Shown: positions 43,381 to 58,136, counted from the stretch's first letter. The stretch is 64,000 nt of DNA from Dirofilaria immitis (GCA_024305405.1 JAKNDB010000079.1:1112001-1176000); one strand, 5' to 3'. A program made the numbers and translations. Notes: a model not told the origin generated them from the letters alone.

Positions 43381-46300
43381 AAATTGATGAAACTTCAAGC
43401 GATAGGAATGAAGAATTTGAGATAGAATTTGGGAATCACGTTTTTCTCCTACAACGATGTCAAAACGGGGTATTCTTACTGATGTGTCTTGCATGCTTGG
43501 TTTTTATTTAAGATACTCTTTAAGAAATTGTAAAATTTGCTAGTTTATAAATTTTAAATTGTAAAATAATCAATTATAGCTTATTTTTCAAATTGTAATA
43601 AATGATTGATTTTCTCATTATGATTTCTTTATTATAATCTAGATTAGTTGGTGCAATCCTGATATCCAATGCAATTTCTAGTGCAATTCTGATTTCATTT
43701 CTTTGCTGATAGTAATTCAACGATGCATTGAAAAGGTGATAAAAATTCATGAATCTATCCGCTTGAGCTCATGGACACAAAGCATCAAGTCATTTCGTTT
43801 AATTCATCAATTCCTAATTTTGTGAATCACTTTCATTATTTAGTTCATTTTCAATCTTCAGATTTAAAATAAATCTCGAAATTTACAAATAATATAAAAT
43901 TTTTTCCTAACTAATGGAAAATCTGAAGTTTTTGTTTTAGTGCATTTTTATCCGTTTTTATGAATTTATATGTTATTGTGTTGCTCAGTTTTTTCCGTGC
44001 CTATCTGTAAATTTTCTTTATATTATTCCAAATTAATGTAAAATTATCAGCCTATTTTTAATTTTATCTTTCGCTTACTTTTATTATCTGAGAATTAAAT
44101 TTATTCTCAAGATTTTAACATGACGATATATACATATATATATATATATATATACCAATTTCATGAATTCTTACGCTTATTCATGATTTTACTTCTCTTC
44201 TAATCAAAGTTATCTAAAATTTACCTCACAAAAATCAATTGTTCTTGGAATCTTAGAGGATATACCTCATGACAATCAACTGTTTTTAAAATTCAGTAGA
44301 ATTTACTCCGAATTCGAATACTTCAACTACAAGCTCATGTTTATTAATAAATTTTATGTAATCTTGAAAGTTTTGGTGATAATATAGATCAATGGTTAAA
44401 ACTGTTGAGACTATAGTTATAATAGTCGGAAATTGAAAAAAATTGTATATATTTGTTTTTAATGAATTCTTCCAATTTATTTGATTTTTTATATTTCTTA
44501 CGTATTTTCTATCAGTTTGTTTAAATTCCTTCAAAAATTCACAACAAATTAAATATTACTTCTTTCTGCATTTCAAAAGTTTTAAAACTGGAAAATTTTT
44601 TTAACTTATAAAAAAATTCTCGAAGTTAGCATTTTTCAACAATTTTTTTCACATTTATACCAGGATGTAATGATATCGTTTATTTCATTCATTCTATAGA
44701 AATGAATCTTGTCATGATAGTGCTTATTTCTTGAATAATTTTCTAAATTAGCAAGGAAGTAATAATGCTGGTAAAAACAGCAACTTTTAATTATTAATAA
44801 ATAAACCTTTTGTTTCAATAAGAATAATGTAAGTTTAAATAAATATTAACATATCAGAGAAAATTTAAATTAAATAATAACTTTTTTTAGCGTAAATGCT
44901 TCATTTACAATTATACAATTATTGCATGTACTATGATTATATGCTAATTCTATTGATATACTATGAGTTTGTGATACTTTTAATATTATCAGTTTGTGTC
45001 ATTTTTTTTTATTTTTCTTTCCTTACTGAATCTACATAATCCGAATTTTTAATAAATAAATTAATCAATTGGAATTTCAGCTTTAACACTTTATATATTC
45101 ATATAATAAATCGAGCATGAAATTAATTATTTGAATACTTGAATATCAAGCAATAATTAAAAATCATTTTTCTTTTTTCTATTTTAATAAAATTTTCGTC
45201 TTTTTGTTTCTTAAACTTATGTTATTATTATGCCTTTTCAAGCGGAAGAAGCCTGAATATTTAAAAGTTTTTCGAAATATCAAACGATAATTTGAAATGA
45301 CTTTTTTAGTAATTCTTATTTTTAATTTGAATTTTAACTACAGATTGTTATTCGAAACGAGAAATTGACGGTAAATGTTACTAACGATTTGTTCAACTTA
45401 CAAAATAACGATCATTTTCGATTAATCGACAAAATTTAATGATCAGATTATTCATAATTTATGATCAAAGAATTTCAGTTGGATAGGGTTATCAGACTGA
45501 GATTGAGAATCTTATTATGATTTGTCTTTTAAGTGCATTGATTATTGCACATCTTTTTCCCATGTAAAATGTTAAAGGTCACAAGGTCAATCAATTTGTG
45601 CTACAGTGGTTGTATATTGCAGTTGTTTATCATAATTAAATCATTTTTAGATTTGATCTGCTTTTTTTTATTGAAAATTATTGAAGTAATATTTATCATC
45701 GATGAATATATAGCAAATTTTGTCTTTTGATGATAGCAATCGTAAAATTATGATATCTAGCATTAATGCCTGTTCAAAATTAATTATATGTTTCTATATT
45801 GATTGTTATTAAATAAAAATAATTTCTAATCATTATTTATTTGCAAAAACAATTGTTGGAACAATATTGGCTAGTGCAGCAATAGGCTCTTAATACTTTT
45901 CCACCACTGTTATTGATTGACGTATTGAATTAGTCAAAAAAATTGATAATTCAAATTTATGAGAAAGGTTTTTTTTCTTTTGAACATTTGATTTATAAAC
46001 AAGAATGATTTCCGATTGTCATTTACTTGCAAATCAATTTCATAGAATGGTTATTTTACAAATATTTTTGCACAATTTTGATTAATAAATGAATTAACAA
46101 GCAAGCAATCAATATTAATCAATCAGTTTTCCCTTTCAGTTGCATTTTATGCATGCCTTTGAAATGGTTCTTCATTCACTCTCTGACCCTATGAAAGTTG
46201 CTAAGATCGTTTTTCATTAATTTTAAAGAACTGAATATTATATAGATATTTGCTGGATAACTGATATTTTTTATTCAAAATTTAACGGTAGAACAGTAAT

Positions 46301-46933
46301 TTTCACTCCGATACCGATAGTATTAAACCGTGGAAATACTGATGTAAATTTAACTGGTCTCGTCTTTACGTGGGTTAGAAAGTTGGGTTTCGTTTACCGG
46401 TATTCTCTTTCCTTAGCGGAGTACGTTTTTCATCGAAGTGATAAGGTAGTTCTGGATTTATATTTGGAAATATTTTTCTGATTTTTGATATTTTGGAATA
46501 GCTTTATTATCGAAGTTTCGTGATTAATAGAAATCATCTCAAATTTTCAGATTTTTGTTTAATTCTTTGCTTTTAAGCCATGCAAATGATTTTGGTACTT
46601 CAAATTAGATTTAAATCTTAAAGCTGTATAATAATGTCTTTGACATAAAATGAAGCTATGACATATTTTGGAAATTTTTAATAAATTCTAAAAAAGAAAT
46701 GAAGGACTGAGAAGATTTGGATAATACATGTATCATTTTCGCTTTCAGTTTATTTATCAAAAATTTTAACAGCTGTTAGGAATATTTAAAATATGACTGA
46801 CTCGCTTAATATTATTCTAATTTAACGTAGACTACTTTTAATTATGAAAATGTTTCAGGACTAAAAATTATTTCCATCCAATCAATATCCTGTAGAAGTG
46901 GAAACCTCCAAACGTTAGCAGCGTAACAACATA
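43381..46933. other. Intergenic, carrier to PWWP gene
   Basis: About 3.5 kb of AT-rich DNA. It holds the carrier 3' UTR, a TA microsatellite at 44126-44155 and the likely promoter of the PWWP gene. The stretch 46300-46440 is less AT-rich than its surroundings but has no supported gene. Confidence 0.5.
44126..44155. repeat. TA microsatellite
   Basis: About 13 TA units with one CA interruption. Confidence 0.85.
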
Positions 46934-49900
46934 ATGGGACGACGATCTGTCAAAAATTCAGCAGCACCAACGTGTAAGTTTTCTTGGTTTTGGCGATATT
47001 GGTTATATTAATATTTGTTGCGAATTCTTATTAATTCAGTGATCCATTACTAATTTCATAAAATAATAATATCAACAATGGTTTTGTTAAGGAATAATAA
47101 TTTATCATTTAGAACGTCAGTTATGCTTGTTCGACTGTAGCTTTTATAATTTGCAGCATTTCAGTTTTTTTCTTCACATCCTTTTTTGCCAGATTATCTT
47201 ATGCACTGATATGATCATAAGAAGTTCTGGAGTTGAGCATTTTTTATTGAAACATTTGACTTATTTACTCTATTTTATTATTAAATCTGAAATTTTTCGT
47301 TTATTCATATAAAATAGTTGCATTCATGTAATAAGCGATGAATTTCTGATATATATAAAGTTCTTCACTTTTGATGAATTTTTATCACTGATTTTTTGAT
47401 GTAGTATTATAGCTATTCAAGAAAGCGCATTCTGTCATAGCATTAGTTTGTTGGTATCAACTACTAATGAACTAATAAGCAGTTTTCATACAACGAGCAT
47501 CGGAAATTAATTGTCTCTAGCATTACTTTTTGTAAAACTTCGTTTTCATTGGCGAAAACTTAAATTTAATTTTTTTCAGCTGATCTGAAAACGGGCGATG
47601 TTGTTTGGGCTCCTTATCGACGTTTTCCAGAATGGCCAGCATTGGTTTGTTTTTGTTGCTGGCATTGATAGATATTTATTGTTTTATTAAGCAAATTTCT
47701 TTATTTCTATTAAAACATTAGGAATGGAAATTACGGTAATGTATTTCAGGTTCGTTGCGTTTATCCAAAAAAGTCACTTATACATTTTTGCCAGTTGACG
47801 AAAGTTCAAATTTAAAATCGTCGATATTCAGTTGTCCGCCGCAAAAGCTTAGACTTTTAACTGGCAATGAACCTGTTAGTTTTTTTTTGAAATTGAGGTT
47901 TTTATAAAAACTTAAATTTTCTTTAATCCATTGAATTTATAACCCATTTAAAATTCATAATTAATATCCTTTTCTGTTATAGCTACCTGCTGGAGCAAAA
48001 ATGATATGAAGGAAGCATACAAAGCAGCACTTGAAATACTGAAAAAAATGGACTTTTAAGTGCAGATCATCAGATGTCAGGTGCATTCTATGTATCAAAT
48101 TCATTTGGAATTGCTTGAGTGAACAAATAGATTGAAATCTTTAGCTGAAAGGATTTGAAGTTTTTTTTGAATTCAGCCTTTGAAAGGGATGATTGAAATT
48201 AATCTACCGCAAAATACATTATTTTATGGATAAGTAATTGATCCTTCTTAGTTAAAAAATAAAGTAGAAGTTTATCAATCGTAGAATAAATGGATATTGA
48301 AGATTTATATAAAAAACAGAGACAATTAGAGAAGTGGATTTAACTTGAAACATTTTCTTAACTCAAAAATACTTTACTGCTACTTATATTTATCTAGAAG
48401 AACTAGCAGCGTTTAAACCAAGTGAAATCAATAAACAAAGCGTTCTGGGTGATCTTGTGAAGAAGACTAAGAAAGATAGTGATGCAGCAAGTAGCGGCGA
48501 TACAGCAAGCAATGCAAGTGCACCACATGTATGGGGTATTGGTGAAGTTGTCTGGCTCAGCATGCCGAATCATTCAGAATGGCCAGTTGTGGTAAGTTTT
48601 CATGAAATTGAATGAATTTATAAGAAAAAATTTATATCAACCAGTATTTATTTTAATCAAATTATTAAGATTCTAATGAATTCTAATACTTACTTTGCTT
48701 TTTAGATATTTCAACATTTATGAGATTTATTTAGTGCCGAAATTGACTTAAAATTTGCGTGGAACTTTTCCAAAAGATGAATGTAATCCGTCCTTTCATT
48801 TATTGAATAGTATGTTTAGAATAGATTCAATTCGTTTAAACTTTCCTTTGAAATCATTATATGAATTGTTTGAAAAAAGATTTCTCTTGGATAAACTTAA
48901 ATAAAGTTTTAATTTACATGAAAATCATTACATGTTTGCTTACTAGTGATTATTATCACTATGTAATGGTTATGAGATATTTACAAAATAATGTTTCAGA
49001 TCCGTGAATTGAAGAAGAAATTTGCAATGGTAGATGCTTTTCCCTTAAATTTAATTGTAAACCTGAACGCTATCCACTGAGTGCTTGTCAGAAGTTTGAA
49101 TTAACAGGCAAAAATCTAGAAGCTGCTATCAGAAAGGTTATTTTTTCTTACTCTTAACTTTTTTTATCCGTTAAGCAAGTTATAATTTATTGAACTTGTA
49201 TTTTTGATTGAATTATATACACATATTTTAGATAACATTTCTCTCCAAACTCTAAAACTGAAATTTGGATTTAGAAGTTAGGAAAGACGCAAATTTTCCG
49301 ATTCTCTTAATCAACATTGCGATTGCAGTTATTATTTCCGCATTTTAAGAAAACTGCATATACTTTTTAAGTTCTGTATCGTCATGTTTTAAGTAATTTG
49401 TTTTTTTTTTTTTTTTTGTTTTTCTTATCAATAAATGCATCGTGCAATCATTCTATCGTACTTTTGATTGACCTTATTATTCTTTGTATCTCGAAAACAC
49501 TGTGCTATAAGTTTGTAGTTTGATAATGACTTTGAATTACTTAGCGTATATTGTTTCAGTCGTTGCTTTTAGCATATAATGTTTCGATCATTGTTTTTTT
49601 CCTATTATTGGCTATATGTAAAAATATTATTTTTTAGGAACGAAATTGCGAACTACGAATGGCACTTCAAAGTGTAATGAAATATTTCAAACGTAGAGAA
49701 CAAATGAACAACATGGAGAAATCGGACACGGAAGATAATAATGCAGCGAAAATTGATACTGAAAATGATTCACAGCAAGGATGTGATAGAAAAGAAAAAG
49801 TAGAAATACTATTGGGGCTTGGAGGAAGAATTACAGTATGCTGATGGTGAAGCAGAAGCGAAATTAGCTGGAATGTTAAAAGAAGGAGAAAATAAGCGTG

Positions 49901-52900
49901 ATGGTGAGTTTCAGTGCAATTGATGTTTTTTTGTCATAGGGATGTTTAAAGAAAACATGGATGAACTGGAAAGATTTCTGCATGTTTCTTTACTTATTTG
50001 GTAAAAAGTCCAGTGTGGAGGAGATAGTCATGATAGATGTTACAATTCGCCGTAAGACAGTTCCAACTTCATTTGGAGAGTTGGTAATTTTCTTAGATCC
50101 AGAATGATCGAGAGTACTTTTGCATAAATCAACAGCTTTATTATTCGAAGGTGATTTTAATTGCAAAAGAGTTTTAGCATTTTCAAATTAGCAGTTGTTA
50201 GCATTGCAGCAGTGGTGATGGAATCCTAGCTATTGATAAAATGAAACCCAAACTCATCATCACGTTTACTGATTTACTTCTAGAATGAACAAAATTAAAA
50301 TGCGATAATTTCCTACATAAAATCAAAAATCTGGAAATCGTTGCTTATAAGTGAAAAAATGCGAATAATGAAAAGTTTATGTACATTGAGAAATCAATTC
50401 AAGCAGGAACGTTTTAGGTAAGAGACATATGGATAAATCATTATCGCCAGCAGCAAAAAGACCGAAATTTTCGGATGTTATGAAAGATTTAGAAACTGAA
50501 TTAAGCGAAAAATTGGAAAATTTGAATAAAGGTGATTTAGCTTGGATTAATCGAGCACGAAGCGGTCGTATCGTCAAGTGGCCTATTCTTGTATGTTGAT
50601 TTATGATTAAGTGTTCATATTTTCTTTTTCATCTCAATGATTAATGCAATTACAGACGTGATTAGTTCATATTCTGTGCATCGGTGTATTATTCATTCCG
50701 ATTCTAAGGAAAGCCATGTTCAATCGTTTATACGATTTGTTTGCGGTTTTCGAATGAATCAATTATTTGAATTTTTTTGATAGTAATAACTTCTTTAATA
50801 TTATATTTAAAGTTGATTTAATGACGAGCTTCGTTAGTATCGTTCATTTTTCTTAGTCAATTTATTTTTATCAGGATTCTTGCAGTTATCCAAATATGTG
50901 TTTGTATTTTACGCGAATAATCGGTAATATGTTTTGACTTATGAAAGTGATTTATTGTTTGGTTTATTATTTAGGTTTTGAAAGTAGACAACATCAATAA
51001 ATCGTGTGTTTGCACTGAATTACCACTGGATGATATGTCGGCCAATGCAGAATGGTAAGTTGTGATTATTATATGTCAGATATCGTTTAAAAAAGTTCAG
51101 GAAAAAAGTTGACTATGGCTAAATCTGTCATCATATAGTAAAGTTTTCTGTTTAGGTGCCTCAATTCAGAAAAAACCCGCGTGGTGCAGTTGAAAAATAT
51201 TTATCTGTATGACACAGTGGAAGCAAAAATTGATGTAAGTTGGATTGACTGCTTTGACCGCTGGTTAAGGTAGCACTTTTACAGTGTTTTATCTTCTCTG
51301 CTCTGCATGAATTACTGCCTTATTTAATCATTTTGGACTCTTCAAACTATAATAACTTCAGGCAATTTCCAACATTTCACTAATGGTATTTTTGGTGAAC
51401 TAAATTCCAAGAGAATTTTAATAGCAAAATTTATCTTTGCTTTCTATTGATTATATTGCTGTATTGATTATTATCATTATTTTCTGTTGATAGATTTCCT
51501 GTCATGCATGAGTATGTAGACAAACAGGTGAAAGCATTTCAAACTTGTGGAAATGCACAGATTTAAGCTCTGCTTTGATATTTGTCAGTCCATAATTAAT
51601 TGAAAATGATAAAGGTTTAATTTTTAATTTCCGAGTATTGTTTTCTAAATATTTCTAATAACCAATAAACATATTTGAGGAGATCGAGGACGAAGAACTG
51701 AAAGCAGCTGTTCAGCAGGCTGATGAAATTGCTGAGGGCAATTATCGACCTTTTGATGATGAGCGGAGCAGTTTTGATAAAAATGGTATGATTAAAATAT
51801 ATTGTTACAGTTAACGCTATAGTTTATTTATGCGCTATAATATTTTATGAATTCATCTAGTTATTAACATACATCTAGATTAAGTTTATAATTGCATAAT
51901 GTATTTGAGAAGTTGCTACTACGGGAACATAACCATAATTTATATTGATTTCTGTGTCGTGGCAGTTAACAATAGTATATTCCAGGAAATTCAAGTATCC
52001 GAGAAAATGGATGTAAAACTGCATCAAGCAATGTTTTGGCGCCTAAAGAAATTTTACGATTATGCAAATCGGAAATGTGTGCAAGACATTTGATGGCTAT
52101 TTGGACTGGTCAGTTCACATGCACACGTCATGCTGGTTATGAACCACCAGTGACAGCATCGTTGCACTTTGACTTAAATATTGGTTAGTTTCGTAAACTG
52201 AGACAGTAGTAGAAAAAGCTTTCATAGTACTGCCTTAGTGTAATGAATTTCTGTCTTCAATTTAAATTAAAAAGGTTTTTCCAAGAATTTGAATTTGATT
52301 TGTTTCGAATTTTTTTGATCTTTTAAGGAAACATATTCATTGGAATTCTCTAATTATTTATTTATCTATTTTTATTTTTAGGAGATTTATTACCAGAAAC
52401 AGATGCGATCTCCTTGGTTGAGCATTTGGATGCAACTGTTGCTAAATTCAAGGATGCAATGAAATCCTCACTACGACGGTTGCACTATATTACCACAGTT
52501 GCAGTACCGGAAGCAATCATTTTTGCTATTACACAGGTTTCTTTTTGACTGATACCATGGACATATTGAAGATTGCTTGGTAAAAACAGATTTAATTTAA
52601 GATATTATCCTATTTAACATAACTGGTATGTCTACACTACGAAAACTATCATTTTCTTTACTCCAATAGTTTGCCATTAATGCAGATTCGCTACTGTTCT
52701 GGAAGTGAAGCAAATAAAATTTTTGAAAATGTATTGGCAAAGACGATGGAGAAGACTCCTAGCGAGCCAAGTGATGAAATTGGTGCAACGTATGTTATTG
52801 TTTTTCTTGATAGCATAGAATCCCATCGTCTTAAGGCGTTTTCAACCATTTTAGTTGCCAAAATGTAAAGCCATATTTTATTTTCTTCGTTTTTGGAAGG

Positions 52901-53652
52901 TCCATTAATCTACTAAACCGCAATTCCAGTAATCTTGAAAATGATAATAATTTTCCTTTTTTTCATCATCTAAGGAAAAAATACATCATATAGCTGAAAA
53001 ATTATTAATTATCATTAATAATGTGTGATCAAGTTTATGGAAAGCCTAAAAACAGCGATATTATAAAGAATACTAATTAATTCTTGTCCGTCTAAATTAT
53101 ATTCATGTAATGCATTTACAACGTTGAAGAGGAAAGAGACGTATAGTTATTTGAAAATAGAATGAATCAGCTTTTTGCAACATAATTTAGTATCTTCCCT
53201 TATTTTAATTCAGTATCAAATGTCATATAGAATTCTTCGTTACTGAAATTATTCTCTTTATAGTTTGTAAACTTATTTGGCCTTTATACGTCTCTTTATA
53301 GTATGTATACTATTTCATCAGTATGATATCTAATATTAATTTGGTAAGAAAACACGTTAATAAGTGCGATTAACGGAGTAAAATTCACTTAAATGAAGTT
53401 AGATTTAAAAATTACCAATCGAATATTTTTTTCTTTCTTTGCTTAGAATCGTATAGTTATTTGAAAATAGGAGAAGCTTATTCTCATTGTGTATCTACTG
53501 TCAGGAATTATCACATAAATATAAAATAAATGTATTGACGTTCGGATAAAAAATTGTTATAAATGTGATAAGTAATCGCTTTTAGAACTGGTTTCGAGCA
53601 ACTTCTGAAAGCAGCATCCAAAGTGCGATGCGCAGCGTTAGGAATGGATTAG
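46934..53652 (+). CDS. Protein with three PWWP-like modules
   Basis: Fifteen exons: 46934-46973, 47580-47644, 47750-47874, 47983-48059, 48398-48591, 49000-49136, 49638-49903, 50418-50590, 50975-51054, 51156-51234, 51680-51785, 51966-52183, 52382-52536, 52686-52789, 53586-53652. Six single-base corrections make all phases agree (near 47770, 47999, 48055, 49051, 49815, 52067), giving about 629 residues. Three modules share a G-D/E-V/L-x-W strand then xxWP: GDVVWAPYRRFPEWPALV, GEVVWLSMPNHSEWPVV and GDLAWIN..VKWPILVLKV. Each is followed by an acidic or helical stretch. PWWP domains usually bind methylated histone H3 and DNA, so a chromatin role is likely, but this is inference. The C-terminal 200 residues (around MFWRLKKFYDYAKSEMCARH, and a helical end) form a domain I do not recognise. 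The final stop follows AALGMD. I cannot assign a named orthologue. Confidence 0.78.
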
Positions 53653-56600
53653 TGGAGTTCAAGATGATGGCAGGCATAGCATTGTCTTTCCAACACTTCG
53701 TTATGAAAATTGTTTATTGTATGACATAAATTTGATTGAATTGATTGATTTTTGTTTTGTTTTGTTTTTTGTTTTTTTCCCCATTTTTTTATCACACATT
53801 ATGCACCTCAGTTTTTTTGTACGTTAATTTAGATAGCAGGAATCCAAAAATGCACATAAGAAAGTGAAATCTTCGAATCTTTACATTAAAGTGAAAGATA
53901 TTCTAGTCGAAATTAGATATGCTAAAAGATCTTAATCTCAGTAATTTCGAGCTTTTTGAATTAGTCCGACAGAATTTTCTACTGCATATCCTTAACAAAA
54001 TATATAATCGAATCAGTCTTGTAGAAAAGAAAGAATTTTTAGAAGATGTCATCTAATTCATCTGACTCTTCCCAATACACTATCTCATAGATTATTTTTG
54101 ACTCTTTTTCCTCTTTTTTTCTGGCAAAAGAAAGGTATCTAGATAATAAACTTGTCGGAAATAATTGCTTAAGTTTTGGATTATCATCTATCTAATTACT
54201 ACCGATTCCATTTGATTTTTATATCACTGTTATTATTTTTTACTAAAAGATTTGAACTTTTGTTTGTATTTTATTATTTCTGATATTAAGGCATCCTGTG
54301 GTTTGCAACATCTCTAACTGCCAATGTACTTAATTTATCAAAATATGTATATTTTTCAATTGGTTCGCTAAATTTCATGAATTGCTAATCCAATGCGTTT
54401 TTTAGAATTTACTGAAATATTAGGCTTTTTCAGGGAATTGTTTTTGGAAGGAGAAAACTTTGGATTTTAATTCTTTCTGGAAATATTTGACGATATTTTT
54501 CCTTTGCTTCTTTAATTCGTTTGAAAAAGGATTAAATAGGAATGAAAGAAAAATTCAAATTTAAAATGAGTATTCGCTGGTTGAATATTTTCTTGTTCAG
54601 TAGTTTCATTCAAATTTTATTTGCTGACTTCTGTTTTAATCAGATTTTCTTTGGCTGTTAAGATTATAGATATTTGCAATATTGTTCAGATGGATTTGTT
54701 TGTTTGGAATTCTTTTTATGGTATTTGAATGTTTTGATCATTCCTTAGAATAATATTTAAAAATTTTAAATGTACACGTGTGATAGTGATTGAGTCAGAA
54801 TTGATTTGATTTTTAGTTTTTTTTAATTATTAAACATTAATGTGATTAGGAAATAGTTACAGAAATGTTTCCTTAAATCTATTCAGCTCTTTATCAATGC
54901 ACTCTCTTGTTGGATTCCTAGATAGTATAAGATGAGTGCCTTCTGATTTACAATGAATATGTTGTATTTTCCCGATTCCTCTTTGTTTCTCTTTTTTTTT
55001 TGAATGTTTCTTGATTATAAAATGGTGGCTCTGTTTTTGATAAGGACTGATTGGTATGAATAAATTCGATCGATTAATATGATAAGGATTCATTTATCAT
55101 ACACCTTCGTATCACAGGCATCCATATGTTTTCGATTAATGATAGTATTAGTTATTACCCATTAATGCTAGATAGACTCGTTATTATTCTTTCATAAATC
55201 TCGAAATTGTTGCATTAAAATTTGAAATAATTATTCAAATGTTACTTGAAATAATTATTCAAAATTTGAAATAATTATTCAAAAATTTGAAATAATTATT
55301 TCAAAATTTATAGATGTAGCCATTATCAATGTGATATTTGTTGTTTCTTCTTTTTCATAATCGAACTCGTCATATGTGTGTCAGAAATTTGTTTGCATTT
55401 ATTTTTAAATTATTAATCGATGCTGCTATTAGATAAAGCTAAAATTTTCAACAATCTCGATATCTCTTTCAGATGAAATTGAAGTCTTTTTAACTTTTAA
55501 ATTTCTTTGCTCGATGTCGATTCTTTCTACAAAAATTAGAGTTTCCTTAACAGTTCTTTGCTGTATCGTTTCTTTGATATCGGAATTGTTCGAGATTTCT
55601 TCGCAATCGCTATTGCAGTTTGTTCTTCAAAACCAAAATTCATTACATAATACTATAAAATCTTGATTCATTTAAATTAATAATAAATCATTTCACCGTA
55701 ATTATACCTTATTTATGTGGCTATTTTCAAACGATTAGCATAAGATACGTAATTCTCCAAGCATAATTCTTTTCATTTACTTATCATTTGCTTAGTTCTT
55801 ATGAACTGAAAATTATAAATGACGATTATTATCATTATATACTTTGACTATGATTCTATTGTTATCCTCATGCTTTTTTTCTTGATTTTTTCCAATTCAA
55901 AAATACCATCTCAATTTTTCATAAATATAATTCGCTTGATTTGTTTCATGTAACCGTTATGTGCGGCTGATTACTTAGTTCGCCCACTATTTGTTGATCC
56001 GCGCGTGGTTGGGGAGGTATGAAATAATCCCCTGCGGGATGTATTAGTTTCAAGTTGTTCCTATTTTTGTGAACCAATTCGATGTGGTGCATTGATTGGT
56101 TTGGGGGAGAATATCTGATAAAATCGGAGAATTAGATAGTCAGGGATACTGGGAAGCGTAGGATAGTTTGTGGGGTAAGAGGTGTTGTTCTGAGGGGCGA
56201 TGTCGAGGTAATTCGTGCAAAGTTTGTTCGGTATTCCGTGTTATATCACTGTCACATGCATTCTTGAAAACGTCCCTTTGTAAACTGGGCTATATAGTTG
56301 AGAAAAGAATGCACTGCCGGAAGATGTCTCTTTTAGAAGATCGCAAATCCTGCAAATTCTCGGAGGGGTTTTTGTGTTTTACAGAATTATTGTCTTTTTT
56401 TTTAATATTTAGACCATGTGGTCGAGATTACGAAATATATGTTGTATGCAAAGTCTATGGTTATTCTAGTTTAACTTTTAGTGTTTTTGAATTTTTTCCT
56501 GTTCTTCTTTTCGAAATTCCAAAGTACGAAAAGATAAAAGAAGAAGGGTGCTTTTGTTTAAAATGGGAGTTTCCGTGGTTCAAATTTTTTCAAGAATTTA

Positions 56601-56664
56601 TTTTAGCTGTACTAGAAGGATATTGCTTAAAAGTCATTATTTAAGGTTTTTTTTGTTTGTAACA
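53653..56664. other. Intergenic, PWWP gene to eL32
   Basis: About 3 kb without a supported gene. It includes an AT-rich palindromic repeat (55211-55300). From about 55980 it also includes a noticeably G-rich stretch leading up to eL32, probably its promoter and 5' region. A 158-codon open frame at 56168-56644 lies in that stretch but shows no family motif. Confidence 0.5.
55211..55300. repeat. Tandem AT-palindromic repeat
   Basis: Four copies of TTTGAAATAATTATTCAAA-like units, period about 25 bp. Each unit is itself nearly palindromic. Confidence 0.75.
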
Positions 56665-57992
56665 ATGGTTTTGGTAGCTGGGAAAAGGGTGAAAATTATA
56701 AAGAAGCATAGACGACGCTTCACGAGGCACGAATCAGATCGTTACCATCGTTTGCGTCCAAATTGGCGAAAACCAAAGGTTTGTTTGGCATGTCAGCTTT
56801 CAAGAGAAGGGAAAATATCTTTTTTCTTTCCAAAATTAATGTTATAAGATATAATAATTGGATATTTTATCAAGTTCGTTGACTTATTTGTTGTTTTTTT
56901 GTGAGTAAGACCGAAATTTCCAATGTTTCTTAAAACAAGTTAGAAAGAGGAGGAAGAAGAGAAGGATAGGCTTTCATTTTCTGTTTTGCCAACTGTGTGT
57001 AAAAGTTCTACTATCGTCTTACTTGCTAATTGAAATATATTTTCTGAAAATTAAAATTCAGTATTTACTGGGAATTGATAAGAATCAGTGGATTCTAATT
57101 TTTATATGATTTTTCTATGTATACATGCAGTCAACTGACTATTTTCTTCCATATTTTGTTCTAACTATAGGAAGTCGATTGAGGTAATGTTTTCTTGAGA
57201 GTCAAAAAACAAATAATATTTTAAGGGTATTGATAATCGTGTTCGAAGAAGATTCAAGGGTCAGCGTCGTATGCCGAAAATTGGTTATGGTAATGCTAAG
57301 GCGACACGACATATGCTGCCAAATGGATTTAGGAAAGTACTGATACACAATGTTAAAGTTAGTTTAAACTAATTTTCAATTGGGATTTTTTTTCGGATGA
57401 GGAAGAGAGGGGGTGGGAGGAGATAGTTTTGCGAATCTCACACGTCGAGCGAGCACTCATTACATACGTTTTTTTGGTTTTAATTGGACAGCCTTACATG
57501 TCGTCACTTGTGAACTTTGTAAATTGAAATTAAATTATTTGCCATATTATTATTATTATGCAATGAAATTGTATGTAATGATTATTTTAATTTTAATTGG
57601 CCAATAACTTATTTTATTAATCAAAAGGATTTGGAAATAAATAAATTTTTGGTACTATAAATATTTCTTCTCATATATATATTTGTATTGTAAATGAATA
57701 TCATACCTTTGATTGTTATCTAAATAATAGTATCTTGTGAAGTTTTAGCAAACGGCTGTTCAATTAAATTTCAGTAAGGAGCATGGCAGATTTTCATGCT
57801 GCTGTTAGTAATATTAGAATTGGTTGATTTTTAGGATTTGGACATGTTATTAATGCAGAACAAGAGGTTCGCTGGTGAGGTTGCACATGGCGTATCATCA
57901 AAGAAACGAAAGAGCATTGTGGAACGGCGCAGCAGCTCAACATTAAGTTGACAAATGGACATGCAAAAATCAGATCGGAAGAAAATGAATAA
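56665..57992 (+). CDS. rpl-32: 60S ribosomal protein eL32
   Basis: Three exons: 56665-56778, 57226-57357, 57835-57992. They are in phase when one G is restored at 57926-57927, giving 134 residues against 135 in human. Conserved family blocks are clear: [71 protein letters not shown] and the C-terminal RSEENE. It is a structural protein of the large ribosomal subunit. Without the correction the frame ends early at a TGA shortly after 57926, losing the last 20 or so residues. An AATAAA overlaps the stop codon and a second one lies at 58131-58136. Confidence 0.95.
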
Positions 57993-58130
57993 ATTAATTG
58001 CAACAGTATTGAGTGGTAAGATGATTGTTTAAAAATGTTCCGTCTGTTTTGTACGAGATGAAATTGGCAAAAAAGTTCCTGCAAATTAGCCTTTCTCTTT
58101 GTTGATGTATTGCCTTCCTTTGGTTTGTTA

Positions 58131-58136
58131 AATAAA
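58131..58136 (+). terminator. Candidate poly(A) signal for eL32
   Basis: AATAAA about 140 bases after the eL32 stop. The earlier AATAAA at 57988 overlaps the stop codon itself and is a less likely signal. Confidence 0.45.

Noticed and set aside
56168..56644. 158-codon plus-strand open frame, Cys-rich at the start
   Set aside because: No family resemblance, no repeated cysteine pattern and an odd composition. It is treated as non-coding and listed only as a low-interest finding.
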